Assembly (NCBI RefSeq): GCF_013409045.1
Contig: NZ_JACCBT010000001.1
Coordinates: forward strand, 8,906,669 to 8,970,668
From: Actinomadura citrea
Lineage (GTDB): Bacteria > Actinomycetota > Actinomycetes > Streptosporangiales > Streptosporangiaceae
Direction: 5' to 3'
Length of the DNA stretch: 64,000 nt
In this document: positions 41,558 to 49,779 of the stretch, piece by piece
How the letters are laid out: the number at the start of each line of letters is the position of its first letter
Position numbering within the stretch: position 1 is the first letter of the stretch
Notes under the pieces: model-generated
Seen by the model: only the letters and a program-made list of their open reading frames with translations
The model's database searches: none
Told to the model about the DNA's origin: nothing
Made by a program: the position numbers and the translations under genes

Positions 41558-42358
41558 TCAGACGGCCCCGCGCTCGGCGAGGTAGTCGAGCTGGGACTGG
41601 ACCGACCACTCGGCCGCGGGCCACAGGGACCTGTCCACGTCGGCGTAGACGCGCTCGACGACCTCCCGCGCCGTGCGGGCGCCCGCGGCGACGGCGGCCT
41701 CGACCTGGGCGAGGCGCTCGCGGCGGTGGTCGATGTAGTGGTCCAGGACGGCGATGGGGTCGTCCAGCTTGGGCCCGTGACCGGGGAGGATGGTCGCGGC
41801 CCCCCTGTCGGCGGAGAACCGGCGGAGCCGGTCGAGCGAGCCGAGGTAGTCGCCGAGCCTCCCCTCCAGCACGGTCGTCCCGTACCCGAGGACGGTGTCG
41901 CCGGTGAGGACGGCGCCGTCGGCCGGAAGCCAGAACGTCAGCGAGTCGTCGCTGTGGCCCGGCGTCTCCATGATCCGCAGCTCCAGGCCGCCCGTGGTGA
42001 CGACGTCGCCCTCCGCGAGGCCCTCGTCGCCGAGCCGGTGCCGGGGGTCCAGCGCCCGCACCCCGACCCCGCCGCCCGCCAGCTTCGCGAACTTCCCGGC
42101 CCCCGCGGAGTGGTCGGGGTGCCCGTGGGTGAGCAGGACCAGGCCGACCCGCCGCCCCTGCGCCTCCACCGTCTGGAGGACGCGCCGCAGGTGCTCGCCG
42201 TCCTTCGGCCCGGGGTCGACGACGACGGCCTCGGCGGCACCGGGCTCGGCGATGATCCAGGTGTTGGTGCCGTCCAGGGTCATGGCGGACGGGTTCGGGG
42301 CGAGCACGCAGGTCGCCCGGTCGGTACCCATCCCGTCGATCTCCGTCATGTCCCCCAT
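41558..42358 (-). CDS. MBL-fold metallo-hydrolase (glyoxalase II/LACTB2-like)
   Basis: 266 aa. The HxHxDH metal motif is LLTHGHPDHSAGAG, further ligands are in METPGHSDDSLTF, LTGDTVLG and ILPGHGPKLDD. The N-terminal MTLDGTNTWII and the C-terminal winged-helix-like tail (ERLAQVEAAVAAGARTAREV) match LACTB2-type hydrolases. Substrate unknown (thioester, RNA or lactone). Start: ATG at 42358 gives the usual family N-terminus; a GTG at 42481, four bases after the NUDIX stop, would add 41 residues and could be coupled. Probably in one operon with the NUDIX gene upstream. Confidence 0.88.
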   Translation of the reverse strand: MGDMTEIDGMGTDRATCVLAPNPSAMTLDGTNTWIIAEPGAAEAVVVDPGPKDGEHLRRVLQTVEAQGRRVGLVLLTHGHPDHSAGAGKFAKLAGGGVGVRALDPRHRLGDEGLAEGDVVTTGGLELRIMETPGHSDDSLTFWLPADGAVLTGDTVLGYGTTVLEGRLGDYLGSLDRLRRFSADRGAATILPGHGPKLDDPIAVLDHYIDHRRERLAQVEAAVAAGARTAREVVERVYADVDRSLWPAAEWSVQSQLDYLAERGAV

Positions 42359-42485
42359 CCTGCCCGAGGCGCGATCGGGGTGACGGGCCGGGTTCCAGCC
42401 GAGACGCTCCAGCCGCCGGAGCGCGGAGGTGCCCGCCAGCCGCCACAGGAGGGCCTGGGTCAGGGGCACCCGGCGGGACACGTTC

Positions 42486-43358
42486 TCAGCCCTGCGGGTA
42501 GTGCCGCGCGACGCCCTCGGGCAGCACGAGGTAGGCGTCGCCGTCGATGATCTCGGCGACCGGCTCCTGCACGACGATCTCGCGCTGCGCGGCCAGCACG
42601 TCGGCCACCGTCGCGAACCCGGCGAGTTCCGCCAGCGTCGCGACCGTCGGCGGCAGCATCATCCACTCGCCGCGCGCCGCCCGCTCGGCGGCCTCCGCCG
42701 GGCTCACCCAGGCGACCTGGTCGGCCTCGGTGCTGACGTCCCTCGCCCGCTGACCCGCCGGCATCGCGGCGACGAAGAAGCGGGTGTCGTAGCGCTTGCG
42801 CTCGATCTTCGGGGTGATCCAGTGCGCCCACGGGCGCAGCAGGTCCGAGCGCAGCACGAGGCCGCGCCGGTCGAGGAACCCCCCGAACGACTGTGAGCGG
42901 TCCAGCAGCGCCTGCCGGTCGGCCTCCCAGTCGTCGCCGCGCGTGTCGTCCACGACCGTCTCCCCGGTCGGGCCGGCGAGCAGCACGAGCGTCTCCTCGA
43001 ACGTCTCCCGGACCGCCGCGCACACCAGCTCGCGGGCCAGCGTCTCGTCCGCGTCGAACGCCTTGCCCCATTCGGCGGGGGACGGACCGGACCACGCCAG
43101 CGCCGCCTCCCCGTCGCGCGGGTCGACCGAGCCGCCGGGGAACACGTAGGCGCCGGGCGCGAACGCCATCGACCGGACGCGGCGCAGCATGAACGCCTGG
43201 AGCCCGTGCTCGTCGTGGTCGCGCAGCACGACCACGGTCGCCGCGTCCTTGGCGGCCACCGGGTCGGTCCGGCCTTCCAGGATGTCCTCGACCTGCCCCC
43301 GGAACGACTCGGGCAGCTTGAGTCCGTTGGTGATCCCCATGGCGAGCCATTCGGACAT
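42486..43358 (-). CDS. NUDIX hydrolase with split box (NUDT19-like)
   Basis: 290 aa. The NUDIX motif is interrupted: YVFPGGSVDPRDGEAALAW is followed by about 40 residues before AAVRETFEETLVLLAG. This long insertion between the GG and REx2EE parts is the RP2p/NUDT19 arrangement (CoA or acyl-CoA diphosphatases). The N-terminal AATVVVLRDHDEHGLQAFML and the later FFVAAMPAGQRARDVSTEAD are also in place. ATG at 43358; an internal MGITNGLKLP (43340) is possible. Same strand as the RidA gene upstream and MBL gene downstream. Confidence 0.88.
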   Translation of the reverse strand: MSEWLAMGITNGLKLPESFRGQVEDILEGRTDPVAAKDAATVVVLRDHDEHGLQAFMLRRVRSMAFAPGAYVFPGGSVDPRDGEAALAWSGPSPAEWGKAFDADETLARELVCAAVRETFEETLVLLAGPTGETVVDDTRGDDWEADRQALLDRSQSFGGFLDRRGLVLRSDLLRPWAHWITPKIERKRYDTRFFVAAMPAGQRARDVSTEADQVAWVSPAEAAERAARGEWMMLPPTVATLAELAGFATVADVLAAQREIVVQEPVAEIIDGDAYLVLPEGVARHYPQG

Positions 43359-43388
43359 ACCGAATGGCGTTCCGTCAAGCCCGGCGCC

Positions 43389-43850
43389 TCACGCCACCTC
43401 GGCGATCAGCTCCACCTCGACCGGCACGTCCCGCGGCAGGACGGCGACGCCGACGGCGCTGCGCGCGTGCCTGCCCGCGTCCCCGAACACCTCGGCCAGC
43501 AGATCGCTCGCCCCGTTGATCACCTGCGGCTGGCCGTGGAAGTCCGGCGCGCTGGCGACGAACCCGACGACCTTCACGATCCGCACGATCCGCGACAGCT
43601 CGCCGACCTCCGCCTTCAGCGCCGCGATCGCGTTCAGCGCGCAGATCCGCGCCTGGCGCGCCGCCTCCTCCGCGCTGACCTCGGCGCCCACCTTCCCGGT
43701 GGCGCCCAGCTCGCCCTTGACCAGCGGGATCTGGCCGGCGGTGTAGACGAGCGACCCCGTCCGCGCCGTCGGCACGTAGGACGCGACCGGCGGGACGACC
43801 TCCGGCAGTTCGATGCCGAGCTCGCGGATCCGCTCTTCAGGCGTGCTCAT
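43389..43850 (-). CDS. RidA/YjgF-family protein
   Basis: 153-aa RidA-fold protein. Key features are VYTAGQIPL near the N-terminus, the helix QARICALNAIAALKAEVG, and the RSAVGVAVLPRDVPVEVELI end, which retains the Arg that binds the carboxylate of 2-aminoacrylate in active RidA. It may therefore deaminate reactive imines/enamines, although this longer subgroup (153 aa versus about 130) is less studied. Trimeric in all known cases. It is followed downstream by the NUDIX and MBL genes, and 52 bases upstream of it lies the DUF4177 gene. Confidence 0.92.
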   Translation of the reverse strand: MSTPEERIRELGIELPEVVPPVASYVPTARTGSLVYTAGQIPLVKGELGATGKVGAEVSAEEAARQARICALNAIAALKAEVGELSRIVRIVKVVGFVASAPDFHGQPQVINGASDLLAEVFGDAGRHARSAVGVAVLPRDVPVEVELIAEVA

Positions 43851-43902
43851 CGCGCATTCCTCCTCGTTGAGGTCCGTTACGACGGGGTGTTCCGACGGGC
43901 CG

Positions 43903-44058
43903 CTACTGGACTTCGCGCTTGAAGTAGGCCACGAGGTTCTCGGGGTTCGGCCCCGGCAGGACGGTGACGAGCTCCCACCCGTCCTGGCCCCAGTTGTCGA
44001 GGATCTGCTTGGTCGCGTGCACCAGCAGCGGAACGGTCGCGTACTCCCACTTCTTCAT
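43903..44058 (-). CDS. DUF4177 domain protein
   Basis: 51 aa, the whole protein being one domain: MKKWEYATVPLLVHATKQIL then DNWGQDGWELVTVLPGPNP. The WEY...LN.WG.DGWELV pattern defines DUF4177. Such mini-proteins sit in this RidA neighbourhood in many actinomycetes (my recollection); function unknown. It lies five bases past the stop of the HxlR gene on the same strand. Confidence 0.88.
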   Translation of the reverse strand: MKKWEYATVPLLVHATKQILDNWGQDGWELVTVLPGPNPENLVAYFKREVQ

Positions 44059-44063
44059 GGCCC

Positions 44064-44498
44064 TCACCCTAGCGATCGGCCGTCCGCCCCGACGGCCTGA
44101 CCGGCCCCCTCGCCGTACCGCTCGCGCGCCGCGTGGATCTCGTCGATGTGCCGGTCGGCCCACTCCCGGATGGACGTCAGCAGAGGCACGATCCGTTCGC
44201 CCAGCCGCGTCAGGGTGTACTCGACCTGGACGGGCACGGACGGAGTCACGCTGCGCGCCACGAAGCCGTCCCGCTCCAGGGAGCGGAGCGTCTGCGTGAG
44301 CATCTTCGCGCTGACCCCCGGGAGCGCCCTGCCGACCTCGGCGTACCTGCGTGCGCCGTGCGCCAGGTCGGCGAGGACGAGCATGCTCCACTTGTTGCCG
44401 ATGATCCCCATCAGCTGGTGGGTGGGGCATCCGTCCATGTAGACGTCGAACGCCGCCTTCTCCTGCTCGCGACGCTCCGCCGCCGTCATCGTGGCCAT
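44064..44498 (-). CDS. HxlR-family redox/aldehyde-responsive regulator
   Basis: 144-aa winged-helix protein. CPTHQLMGIIGNKWSMLVLA is the HxlR N-terminal signature with one conserved Cys, and GVSAKMLTQTLRSLERDGFV is the recognition helix. LTRLGERIVPLLTSIREWA closes the domain. Members such as HypR and YodB sense quinones, aldehydes or oxidants through that Cys. Divergent from an NAD(P)H quinone-reductase-like gene with a palindrome between, so that gene is its probable target. Confidence 0.92.
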   Translation of the reverse strand: MATMTAAERREQEKAAFDVYMDGCPTHQLMGIIGNKWSMLVLADLAHGARRYAEVGRALPGVSAKMLTQTLRSLERDGFVARSVTPSVPVQVEYTLTRLGERIVPLLTSIREWADRHIDEIHAARERYGEGAGQAVGADGRSLG

Positions 44499-44533
44499 GC
44501 CGCGGGTTCACCTCCGGGTGCCGAACGCACTCC

Positions 44534-44544
44534 GAAGTAACTTC
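44534..44544. promoter_or_regulatory. Palindrome between HxlR and oxidoreductase genes
   Basis: GAAGT-A-ACTTC, an 11-bp dyad in the 131-bp divergent gap. HxlR-family operators are short AT-containing palindromes of this kind, so it is a reasonable operator. Confidence 0.45.
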
Positions 44545-44629
44545 TTCCGGCCCGCGGCTGTTCCGGCGACAGTGGCCGGTGCGGGGCCTCTCCCGCACAT
44601 GAACCCACTTCGTCCGAGGAGTCACCGCC

Positions 44630-45577
44630 ATGCGCGCGATCATCGTGAGGACACCCGGCGGGCCCGGCGCGTTGGAGCTCTCCGACGCTCCGGTGCCCGT
44701 CCCGGGGCCCGGCCAGGTACGGATCCGGGTGGCGGCCGCGGCGGTCAACCCGGTCGACGCCGCGACCCGCTCGGGGGCGCTGGCCGGCGCGGGGCTGATG
44801 CCGCCGTTCGGCTCGCGGCCCGCGGTCGGCATCGGCTGGGACGTCGCCGGGACCGTCGACGCGGTCGGGGGGCGTGTGACGCGGATCGCCGTGGGCGACG
44901 AGGTCATCGGCCTCAAGGACCGGCTCGACGTGCCGCTGGGCGCCTACGCGGACGCGATCGTCCTGGACGCGGACGCCGTCGCGCCCGCGCCGCGGTCGGT
45001 CCCGGCGGTCGAGGCGGCGACGATCCCGCTGAACGGGCTGACCGCCCTCCAGGCCCTCGACCTCCTCGGCCTGCCCTCGGGAGCCACGCTGCTCGTCACG
45101 GGAGCCGCGGGCGCCGTCGGCGGCTACGCGGTGGAACTGGCCGCCCACCGCGGTCTGCGCGTCGCCGCCACGGCCTCCGCCTCCGACGAGGCACTGGTGC
45201 GCGGGCTCGGCGCGGAGATGTTCGTTCCGCGCGGGGCGCACCTGGGGGACGCCGTCCGCGCGCTCGTCCCGGGCGGTGTGGACGGCGCCGTCGACGCGGC
45301 CCTCCTCTCGGTAGCGGCCCTCGACGCCGTCCGGAACGGCGGGAGCTTCGCGGCGGTGAACGGCGGTCCGGCCACCCCGCTCCCGCTGCGCGGGATCACC
45401 GTCCACAACGTGTGGATACGCGCGGACGCCGCGGCGATGGCCGGGCTCGCGGCGCTCGCGGACGAGGGCCGCCTCACGCCCCGCGTCGCCGGCACGCTCC
45501 CGCTCGCCGAGGCGTCCAAGGCCCACGCGCGGCTGGAAGCAGGCGGCCTGCGCGGACGGCTGGTCCTCACCCCGTAG
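44630..45577 (+). CDS. NAD(P)-dependent zinc-free oxidoreductase (quinone reductase-like)
   Basis: 315-aa medium-chain dehydrogenase of the zeta-crystallin/QOR class. The N-terminal catalytic fold is RAIIVRTPGGPGALELSDAP; the dinucleotide loop is TLLVTGAAGAVGGYAVELAA; the structural zinc cysteines are absent. Reduces quinones or enones with NADPH in known relatives. Divergent HxlR supports a role in electrophile or quinone stress. ATG at 44630 after GAGGAG. Its last 11 bases overlap the convergent marR gene. Confidence 0.9.
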   Translation: MRAIIVRTPGGPGALELSDAPVPVPGPGQVRIRVAAAAVNPVDAATRSGALAGAGLMPPFGSRPAVGIGWDVAGTVDAVGGRVTRIAVGDEVIGLKDRLDVPLGAYADAIVLDADAVAPAPRSVPAVEAATIPLNGLTALQALDLLGLPSGATLLVTGAAGAVGGYAVELAAHRGLRVAATASASDEALVRGLGAEMFVPRGAHLGDAVRALVPGGVDGAVDAALLSVAALDAVRNGGSFAAVNGGPATPLPLRGITVHNVWIRADAAAMAGLAALADEGRLTPRVAGTLPLAEASKAHARLEAGGLRGRLVLTP

Positions 45578-46085
45578 GGCCCTGCGGCGGACCGGCGGGC
45601 TGCTCGGCGCGGAGCATGACGCGGCGGAGGAGGTCGGCGAGGGTGCGGCGCTCGGCGGGGTCGAGGGCGCCGAGCAGGCGGGTCTCCTCGACGCCCAGGC
45701 CGTCCATCGCCTCGCGCCAGGCGGAGCGTCCGGCGGGGGTCAACTCGACGACGACCCGGCGGCGGTCGGTGGCGGACGGGGACCGGCGGACGAAGCCGCG
45801 GCGCTCCAGCGCGTCCAGGCGGCCGGTGATCGAGTTCGGGGGCATGGCGAGGTCGGCGGCGAGCTGGGAGGGCGCGGCGGTGCCGTGCCGCCCGGCGAGC
45901 GCGTGCAGCGTGTCGAACTCGTGCCGCTGCAGGCCGGAGGCGGCGAGGAGTTCCTCGCGCATCTGCCGGATGTGCTTGACGAAGAAGACCATCCGGGTCA
46001 CGGCGCCCTCGATGTCGGGATCGAGGTCGGGCACGATCGGCGCCCACCGCTCCACGTGGTCGTCGGTCCGGTCCCTGTCACCCAT
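45567..46085 (-). CDS. MarR-family regulator
   Basis: 172 aa. Winged HTH: LQRHEFDTLHALAGRHGTAA, SQLAADLAMPPNSITGRLDA, and the wing RSPSATDRRRVVVELTPAGR with the family's DRR signature. Divergent from an MFS transporter gene with overlapping palindromes in the 82-bp gap, so it probably represses that exporter and itself. Confidence 0.92.
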   Translation of the reverse strand: MGDRDRTDDHVERWAPIVPDLDPDIEGAVTRMVFFVKHIRQMREELLAASGLQRHEFDTLHALAGRHGTAAPSQLAADLAMPPNSITGRLDALERRGFVRRSPSATDRRRVVVELTPAGRSAWREAMDGLGVEETRLLGALDPAERRTLADLLRRVMLRAEQPAGPPQGPTG

Positions 46086-46105
46086 GCGGGGATCGTAGTC
46101 GCCTT

Positions 46106-46164
46106 CATCGTTCGATGGAGAATAATTCCCTGGCGATTAGTTCGACAACGAACTATATTGTTCG
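46106..46164. promoter_or_regulatory. MarR operator cluster
   Basis: Three dyads lie between marR and the MFS start: CATCG-TT-CGATG (46106-46117), TAGTTCG-acaa-CGAACTA (46138-46155), and CGAAC-tatatt-GTTCG (46149-46164), the last two sharing the CGAAC half. The recurrent half-site GTTCG/CGAAC is consistent with two MarR dimers. Confidence 0.65.
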
Positions 46165-46167
46165 ACC

Positions 46168-47406
46168 ATGACCCACCCCCTGCGCGGCCGGGACTTCCGG
46201 CTGCTGTTCGCCGCCCGCGTCCTGTCCCTGACCGGGGACGCCGCCGTCCCCGCCGCCCTCGCGCTCGCCGTCCTGCGGGCGACGGGCTCCACGTCGGCGC
46301 TCGCCCTCGTGCTCGGCTGCGCGATGGTGCCGCGCCTGCTCCTGCTGCCCCTCGGGGGCGTCCTCGCCGACCGCCTGAACGCACGCGGCGTCGCCCTCAC
46401 GACCGACCTCGCCGGTGCCGCGGCGCAACTGTTCGCGGCGCTGGAACTCCTGAGCGGCGAGCCTCGGCTGTGGCACCTCGCCGCCGCCCAGGTGATCGGC
46501 GGCGCGGCCTCGGCCTTCCAGACGCCGACCGTCTCACCCTTGATCGCCGGCACCGTCGAGCCCTCCGGGCTGCAGAAGGCCAACTCCCTGATGGGCGTCG
46601 CCAACGGCGCCACCCGCCTGGCCGGCCCCGCCCTCGCCGGCACCTTCGTGCTGACCATCGGCCCCGGCTGGACGTTCCTGCTGGACTCGGCGTCGTTCGC
46701 CGCGAGCGCGGCGATCCTCGCCCTGGCGCGCGTCCGGCACGTCCCGATCCCGCGGCGCTCACTGCGGGCCGACCTGGCGGAGGGCTGGTCGGAGGTCCGC
46801 TCGCGCGACTGGTACTGGACGAGCCTGATCGCGCACGGCGTCTGGAACGGCACGTCCGCCGTCCTGCTCACCCTCGGCCCCGCCCTCGCCGTCGATCGGC
46901 TCGGCGGCGAGGGGGTCTGGATCGCGACCGTCCAGGTGGGCGCCGCCGGGCTCGTCGCCGGAGCGCTGCTGGCCGCCCGCGTCCGCCCGCGCCGTCCCGT
47001 CCTCGTCGCCAACGTGGGCCTGGCCGCGCTGGCGCTGCCCCTCGCCCTGTTCGCCGTCGCCGCGCCCGCGCCCCTGCTCGTCGCGGCCTACGGGCTGGCG
47101 CTCACCGGCCTCGGCGTCCTCAACCCGACCTGGGAGACCGTCGTGCAGATGACCATCCCGCCGCAGGCGCTGGCCCGGGTGACGTCCTACGACTGGCTGC
47201 TGTCGCTGGCCGCGGCGCCCCTCGGCTACGCGCTCGCACCGTGGGCCGCCTCCGTCTGGGGCCCCTCCGTCCCGCTGTGGACGGCGGCCGTCCTGGTCGG
47301 CGCGGCCTGCCTGGGCACGGCGGCGGTACCGGGCGTCCGGCGCCTGACCATGCCCGTGGCCGCGCCGGACGCCGCGCTCGCCTCACCTCAGCCGCAGGCT
47401 CGGTGA
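46168..47406 (+). CDS. MFS exporter
   Basis: 412-aa, 12-helix major facilitator of the MefA/enterobactin-exporter-like type (MFS_3): RDFRLLFAARVLSLTGDAAV in helix 1, motif A as PLGGVLADRLNARGVALTTD, and the helix-5 region ANGATRLAGPALAGTFVLTI. Probably exports a drug or small metabolite. Start ATG at 46168, four bases after the last palindrome, so bound MarR would block its transcription. Confidence 0.9.
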   Translation: MTHPLRGRDFRLLFAARVLSLTGDAAVPAALALAVLRATGSTSALALVLGCAMVPRLLLLPLGGVLADRLNARGVALTTDLAGAAAQLFAALELLSGEPRLWHLAAAQVIGGAASAFQTPTVSPLIAGTVEPSGLQKANSLMGVANGATRLAGPALAGTFVLTIGPGWTFLLDSASFAASAAILALARVRHVPIPRRSLRADLAEGWSEVRSRDWYWTSLIAHGVWNGTSAVLLTLGPALAVDRLGGEGVWIATVQVGAAGLVAGALLAARVRPRRPVLVANVGLAALALPLALFAVAAPAPLLVAAYGLALTGLGVLNPTWETVVQMTIPPQALARVTSYDWLLSLAAAPLGYALAPWAASVWGPSVPLWTAAVLVGAACLGTAAVPGVRRLTMPVAAPDAALASPQPQAR

Positions 47407-47416
47407 GGCGAGCCGG

Positions 47417-48454
47417 TCAGCGGGGCGGCTGCTCCTCCTCCACGGCCTCCGGCGCGCCGCCGCCGATGCCGCGCCGCTGCTCGTCCTGCGGCGCGGCCAC
47501 CTCGGACGCCCGGCGCTTGGGCTCGTCCAGCCCGATGACGGGTGGGACGTCCTCGGTCGACTCCAGCGCCGACGACCGCTCCGTGGCCCTGGCCAGCTCC
47601 TCCTCGGCCTTCGCGAGCCGCTCACCGAGGTCGGGCTTGCCCTCGCCGCCGTCCTCGGAGCGTCCCGGGCCGCCCGCGGCACGCTCGAAGAACCGCAGGA
47701 TCTCCACCGGCAGCGGCATGACCAGCGTGCTGTTCTTCTCGGCGGAGACCTCCACGACCGTCTGCAGCAGGCGCAGCTGGAGGGCCGCCGGGTCCTGCGA
47801 CATGATCTCCGCGGCGGCGGCGAGGCGCTTGGACGCCTGGAACTCGCCGTCCGCGGTGATGATGCGGGCGCGGCGCTCCCGCTCCGCCTCCGCCTGCCGG
47901 GCCATCGACCGCTTCATGCCCTCCGGCAGCGACACGTCCTTGATCTCGACCCGCTCGATCAGGATGCCCCACGGCCCCTCGGTGATCTCGTCGATGATCG
48001 CCCGCAGCCGCATGTTGATCTTCTCGCGCTCGCCGAGCAGCTCCTGCATGTCGGCCTGCCCGATCACCGACCGCAGCGACGTCTGCGCCACCTGCGACAC
48101 CGCGTACTGGTAGTTGTGCACGTTCACGATCGCCTTCACCGGGTCGATCACCCGGAAGTACACGACCGCGTCGACGCGGACGCTCACGTTGTCCTGGGTG
48201 ATCCCGTCCTGGCCGGGCACCCCCATCGTGATCGTCTGCCGGCTGACCTTCTGCATGCGCTCGGCGATCGGCACGATCGCCGTCAGGCCCGGGGTGCGCA
48301 CCGCGCCGGGCCGCATCTGCCCGTCCCGCTGGACCTGCCCGAACCGGAACACGATCCCGTGCTCGAACTGCTGCACGACGCGGACGGACGACGCCAGGAC
48401 GATCAGGCCGCCGACGACGACGATCAGCAGGATGACCAGGGCTACCGCTATCAT
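47417..48454 (-). CDS. Slipin (SPFH/stomatin-like) membrane protein
   Basis: 345 aa. One N-terminal transmembrane helix (IAVALVILLIVVVGGLIVLA) is followed by the SPFH domain (VVQQFEHGIVFRFGQVQRDG, VSVRVDAVVYFRVIDPVKAI, LRSVIGQADMQELLGEREKI), a coiled-coil with RQAEAERERRARIITADGEF, and a variable acidic tail of about 80 residues. Slipins scaffold membrane microdomains; the usual NfeD partner is not adjacent. ATG at 48454 is preferred over the GTG directly before it because AGAGGT is then seven bases away. Confidence 0.92.
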   Translation of the reverse strand: MIAVALVILLIVVVGGLIVLASSVRVVQQFEHGIVFRFGQVQRDGQMRPGAVRTPGLTAIVPIAERMQKVSRQTITMGVPGQDGITQDNVSVRVDAVVYFRVIDPVKAIVNVHNYQYAVSQVAQTSLRSVIGQADMQELLGEREKINMRLRAIIDEITEGPWGILIERVEIKDVSLPEGMKRSMARQAEAERERRARIITADGEFQASKRLAAAAEIMSQDPAALQLRLLQTVVEVSAEKNSTLVMPLPVEILRFFERAAGGPGRSEDGGEGKPDLGERLAKAEEELARATERSSALESTEDVPPVIGLDEPKRRASEVAAPQDEQRRGIGGGAPEAVEEEQPPR

Positions 48455-48536
48455 CACGGCACCTCTTTCGCGTGAGGGCCCGGGCCCCGGGAGGCGCCCC
48501 CGGAGCTCCGGCGGGCGTCCGGACCGGTCAGGGTCC

Positions 48537-48550
48537 GGACGGAACCGTCC
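48537..48550. promoter_or_regulatory. Perfect 14-bp palindrome upstream of the slipin gene
   Basis: GGACGGAACCGTCC in the 216-bp divergent gap between the slipin and first ArsA genes, overlapping a possible leftward -10 (TATGGA). Perhaps an operator; no regulator is nearby. Confidence 0.3.
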
Positions 48551-48670
48551 ATAGCACGGTTCACGTTTTCAAGCTAACCGCGCGGGCAGGCCGAATGACA
48601 GCGTCCGGGCGGGGGAACCGTGTCAGGGATCACTTGCATGAGGACGACCGCCCTCTCAAGTGTTTGACGA

Positions 48671-49687
48671 GTGAACGATATGGTCGATCGGGTGAGCGCG
48701 AGAGACACCGACTGGGACGGCGTACGCCTCCATGTGGTCACCGGCAAGGGCGGCACGGGCAAGACGACCGTCGCCGCCGCCCTCGCCCTGGCCCTCGCCG
48801 CCGGCGGCCGCAAGGTGCTGCTCGTCGAGGTCGAGGGACGCCAGGGCATCGCCCAGCTCTTCGACTGCCCGCCCCTGCCCTACGAGGAGCGCCGCGTCGC
48901 CGTCGCCCCGGACGGCGGGGACGTCCACGCGCTCGCCGTCGACACCGAAGAGGCGCTCATCGAGTACCTCGAGATGTTCTACAACCTCAAGCGCGCCGGG
49001 AAGGCGATGACCAAGCTCGGCATCGTCGACTTCGTCACCACCATCGCCCCCGGCCTGCGCGACGTCATCCTCACCGGCAAGACGTCCGAGTCGGTGCGCC
49101 GCAAGAAGAAGGACGGCTCGTTCGTCTACGACGCCGTCGTGATGGACGCCCCGCCCACCGGCCGCATCACGAAGTTCCTGAACGTCAACGACGAGGTCTC
49201 CGGCCTCGCCAAGGTCGGCCCCGTCCGCAACCACGCCGACACCGTGATGAAGGTCGTCCGCAGCCCCGAGACCGCGGTGCACTTCGTCACGCTCCTGGAG
49301 GAGATGCCCGTCCAGGAGACGATGGACGGCATCCGCGACCTCACCGCGGTCGGGCTCCCGGTCGGCGGCGTGATCGTCAACATGGAGCACCAGCCCGTCC
49401 TCACCGAGGACGACCTCGCCGTGGCCGCCGCCGGGGCCCTGGACACCGACGAGATCGTCCGCGGCGTGAAGGCCGCCGGCCTGGAGCACGACGCCGAGGC
49501 GATCGCCGCCGTCCTCGCCGGGGAGGCCGTCGACCACGCCCGCCGCACCGCCCTCCAGCGCCGCGAGAAGGAGCGCCTGGACTCCGTCGACCGGCCTCGC
49601 TACACCCTCCCCCAGCTCTCCGACGGCATGGACCTGGCGGGCCTCTACGACCTGGCCGCCGCCCTCCGCGACCAGGGCGCCGCATGA
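48671..49687 (+). CDS. ArsA-family P-loop ATPase 1
   Basis: 338 aa. P-loop HVVTGKGGTGKTTVAAALAL, switch regions LLVEVEGRQGIAQLFD and VVMDAPPTGRITKF. Related to ArsA/Get3 ion-transporting or chaperone ATPases, but without the metal-binding Cys of arsenite pumps; in actinomycetes this pair sits next to wblA and has no proven function. Probably forms a heterodimer with the next gene's product. GTG at 48671 or ATG at 48680 as start. Its stop overlaps the ATG of a 31-codon ORF that in turn overlaps the second ArsA gene. Confidence 0.9.
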   Translation: MNDMVDRVSARDTDWDGVRLHVVTGKGGTGKTTVAAALALALAAGGRKVLLVEVEGRQGIAQLFDCPPLPYEERRVAVAPDGGDVHALAVDTEEALIEYLEMFYNLKRAGKAMTKLGIVDFVTTIAPGLRDVILTGKTSESVRRKKKDGSFVYDAVVMDAPPTGRITKFLNVNDEVSGLAKVGPVRNHADTVMKVVRSPETAVHFVTLLEEMPVQETMDGIRDLTAVGLPVGGVIVNMEHQPVLTEDDLAVAAAGALDTDEIVRGVKAAGLEHDAEAIAAVLAGEAVDHARRTALQRREKERLDSVDRPRYTLPQLSDGMDLAGLYDLAAALRDQGAA

Positions 49688-49779
49688 CCGCCCCCGCCCA
49701 CGCCTCCGGCCGCGGCGTCTCCTGGGTGAGGCTGACCCCCCGTTCGGGCGGGGACCGACCGGCAGAGGTGAACCGATGA
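49684..49779 (+). CDS. 31-codon coupling ORF between the two ArsA genes
   Basis: Starts ATGA over the stop of the first ArsA gene and ends ATGA over the start of the second, filling the gap exactly. The peptide (MTAPAHASGRGVSWVRLTPR...) shows no family or membrane character. It could be a translational bridge that couples the two ATPases rather than a functional protein, or coincidence in a GC-rich gap. Confidence 0.3.
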   Translation: MTAPAHASGRGVSWVRLTPRSGGDRPAEVNR

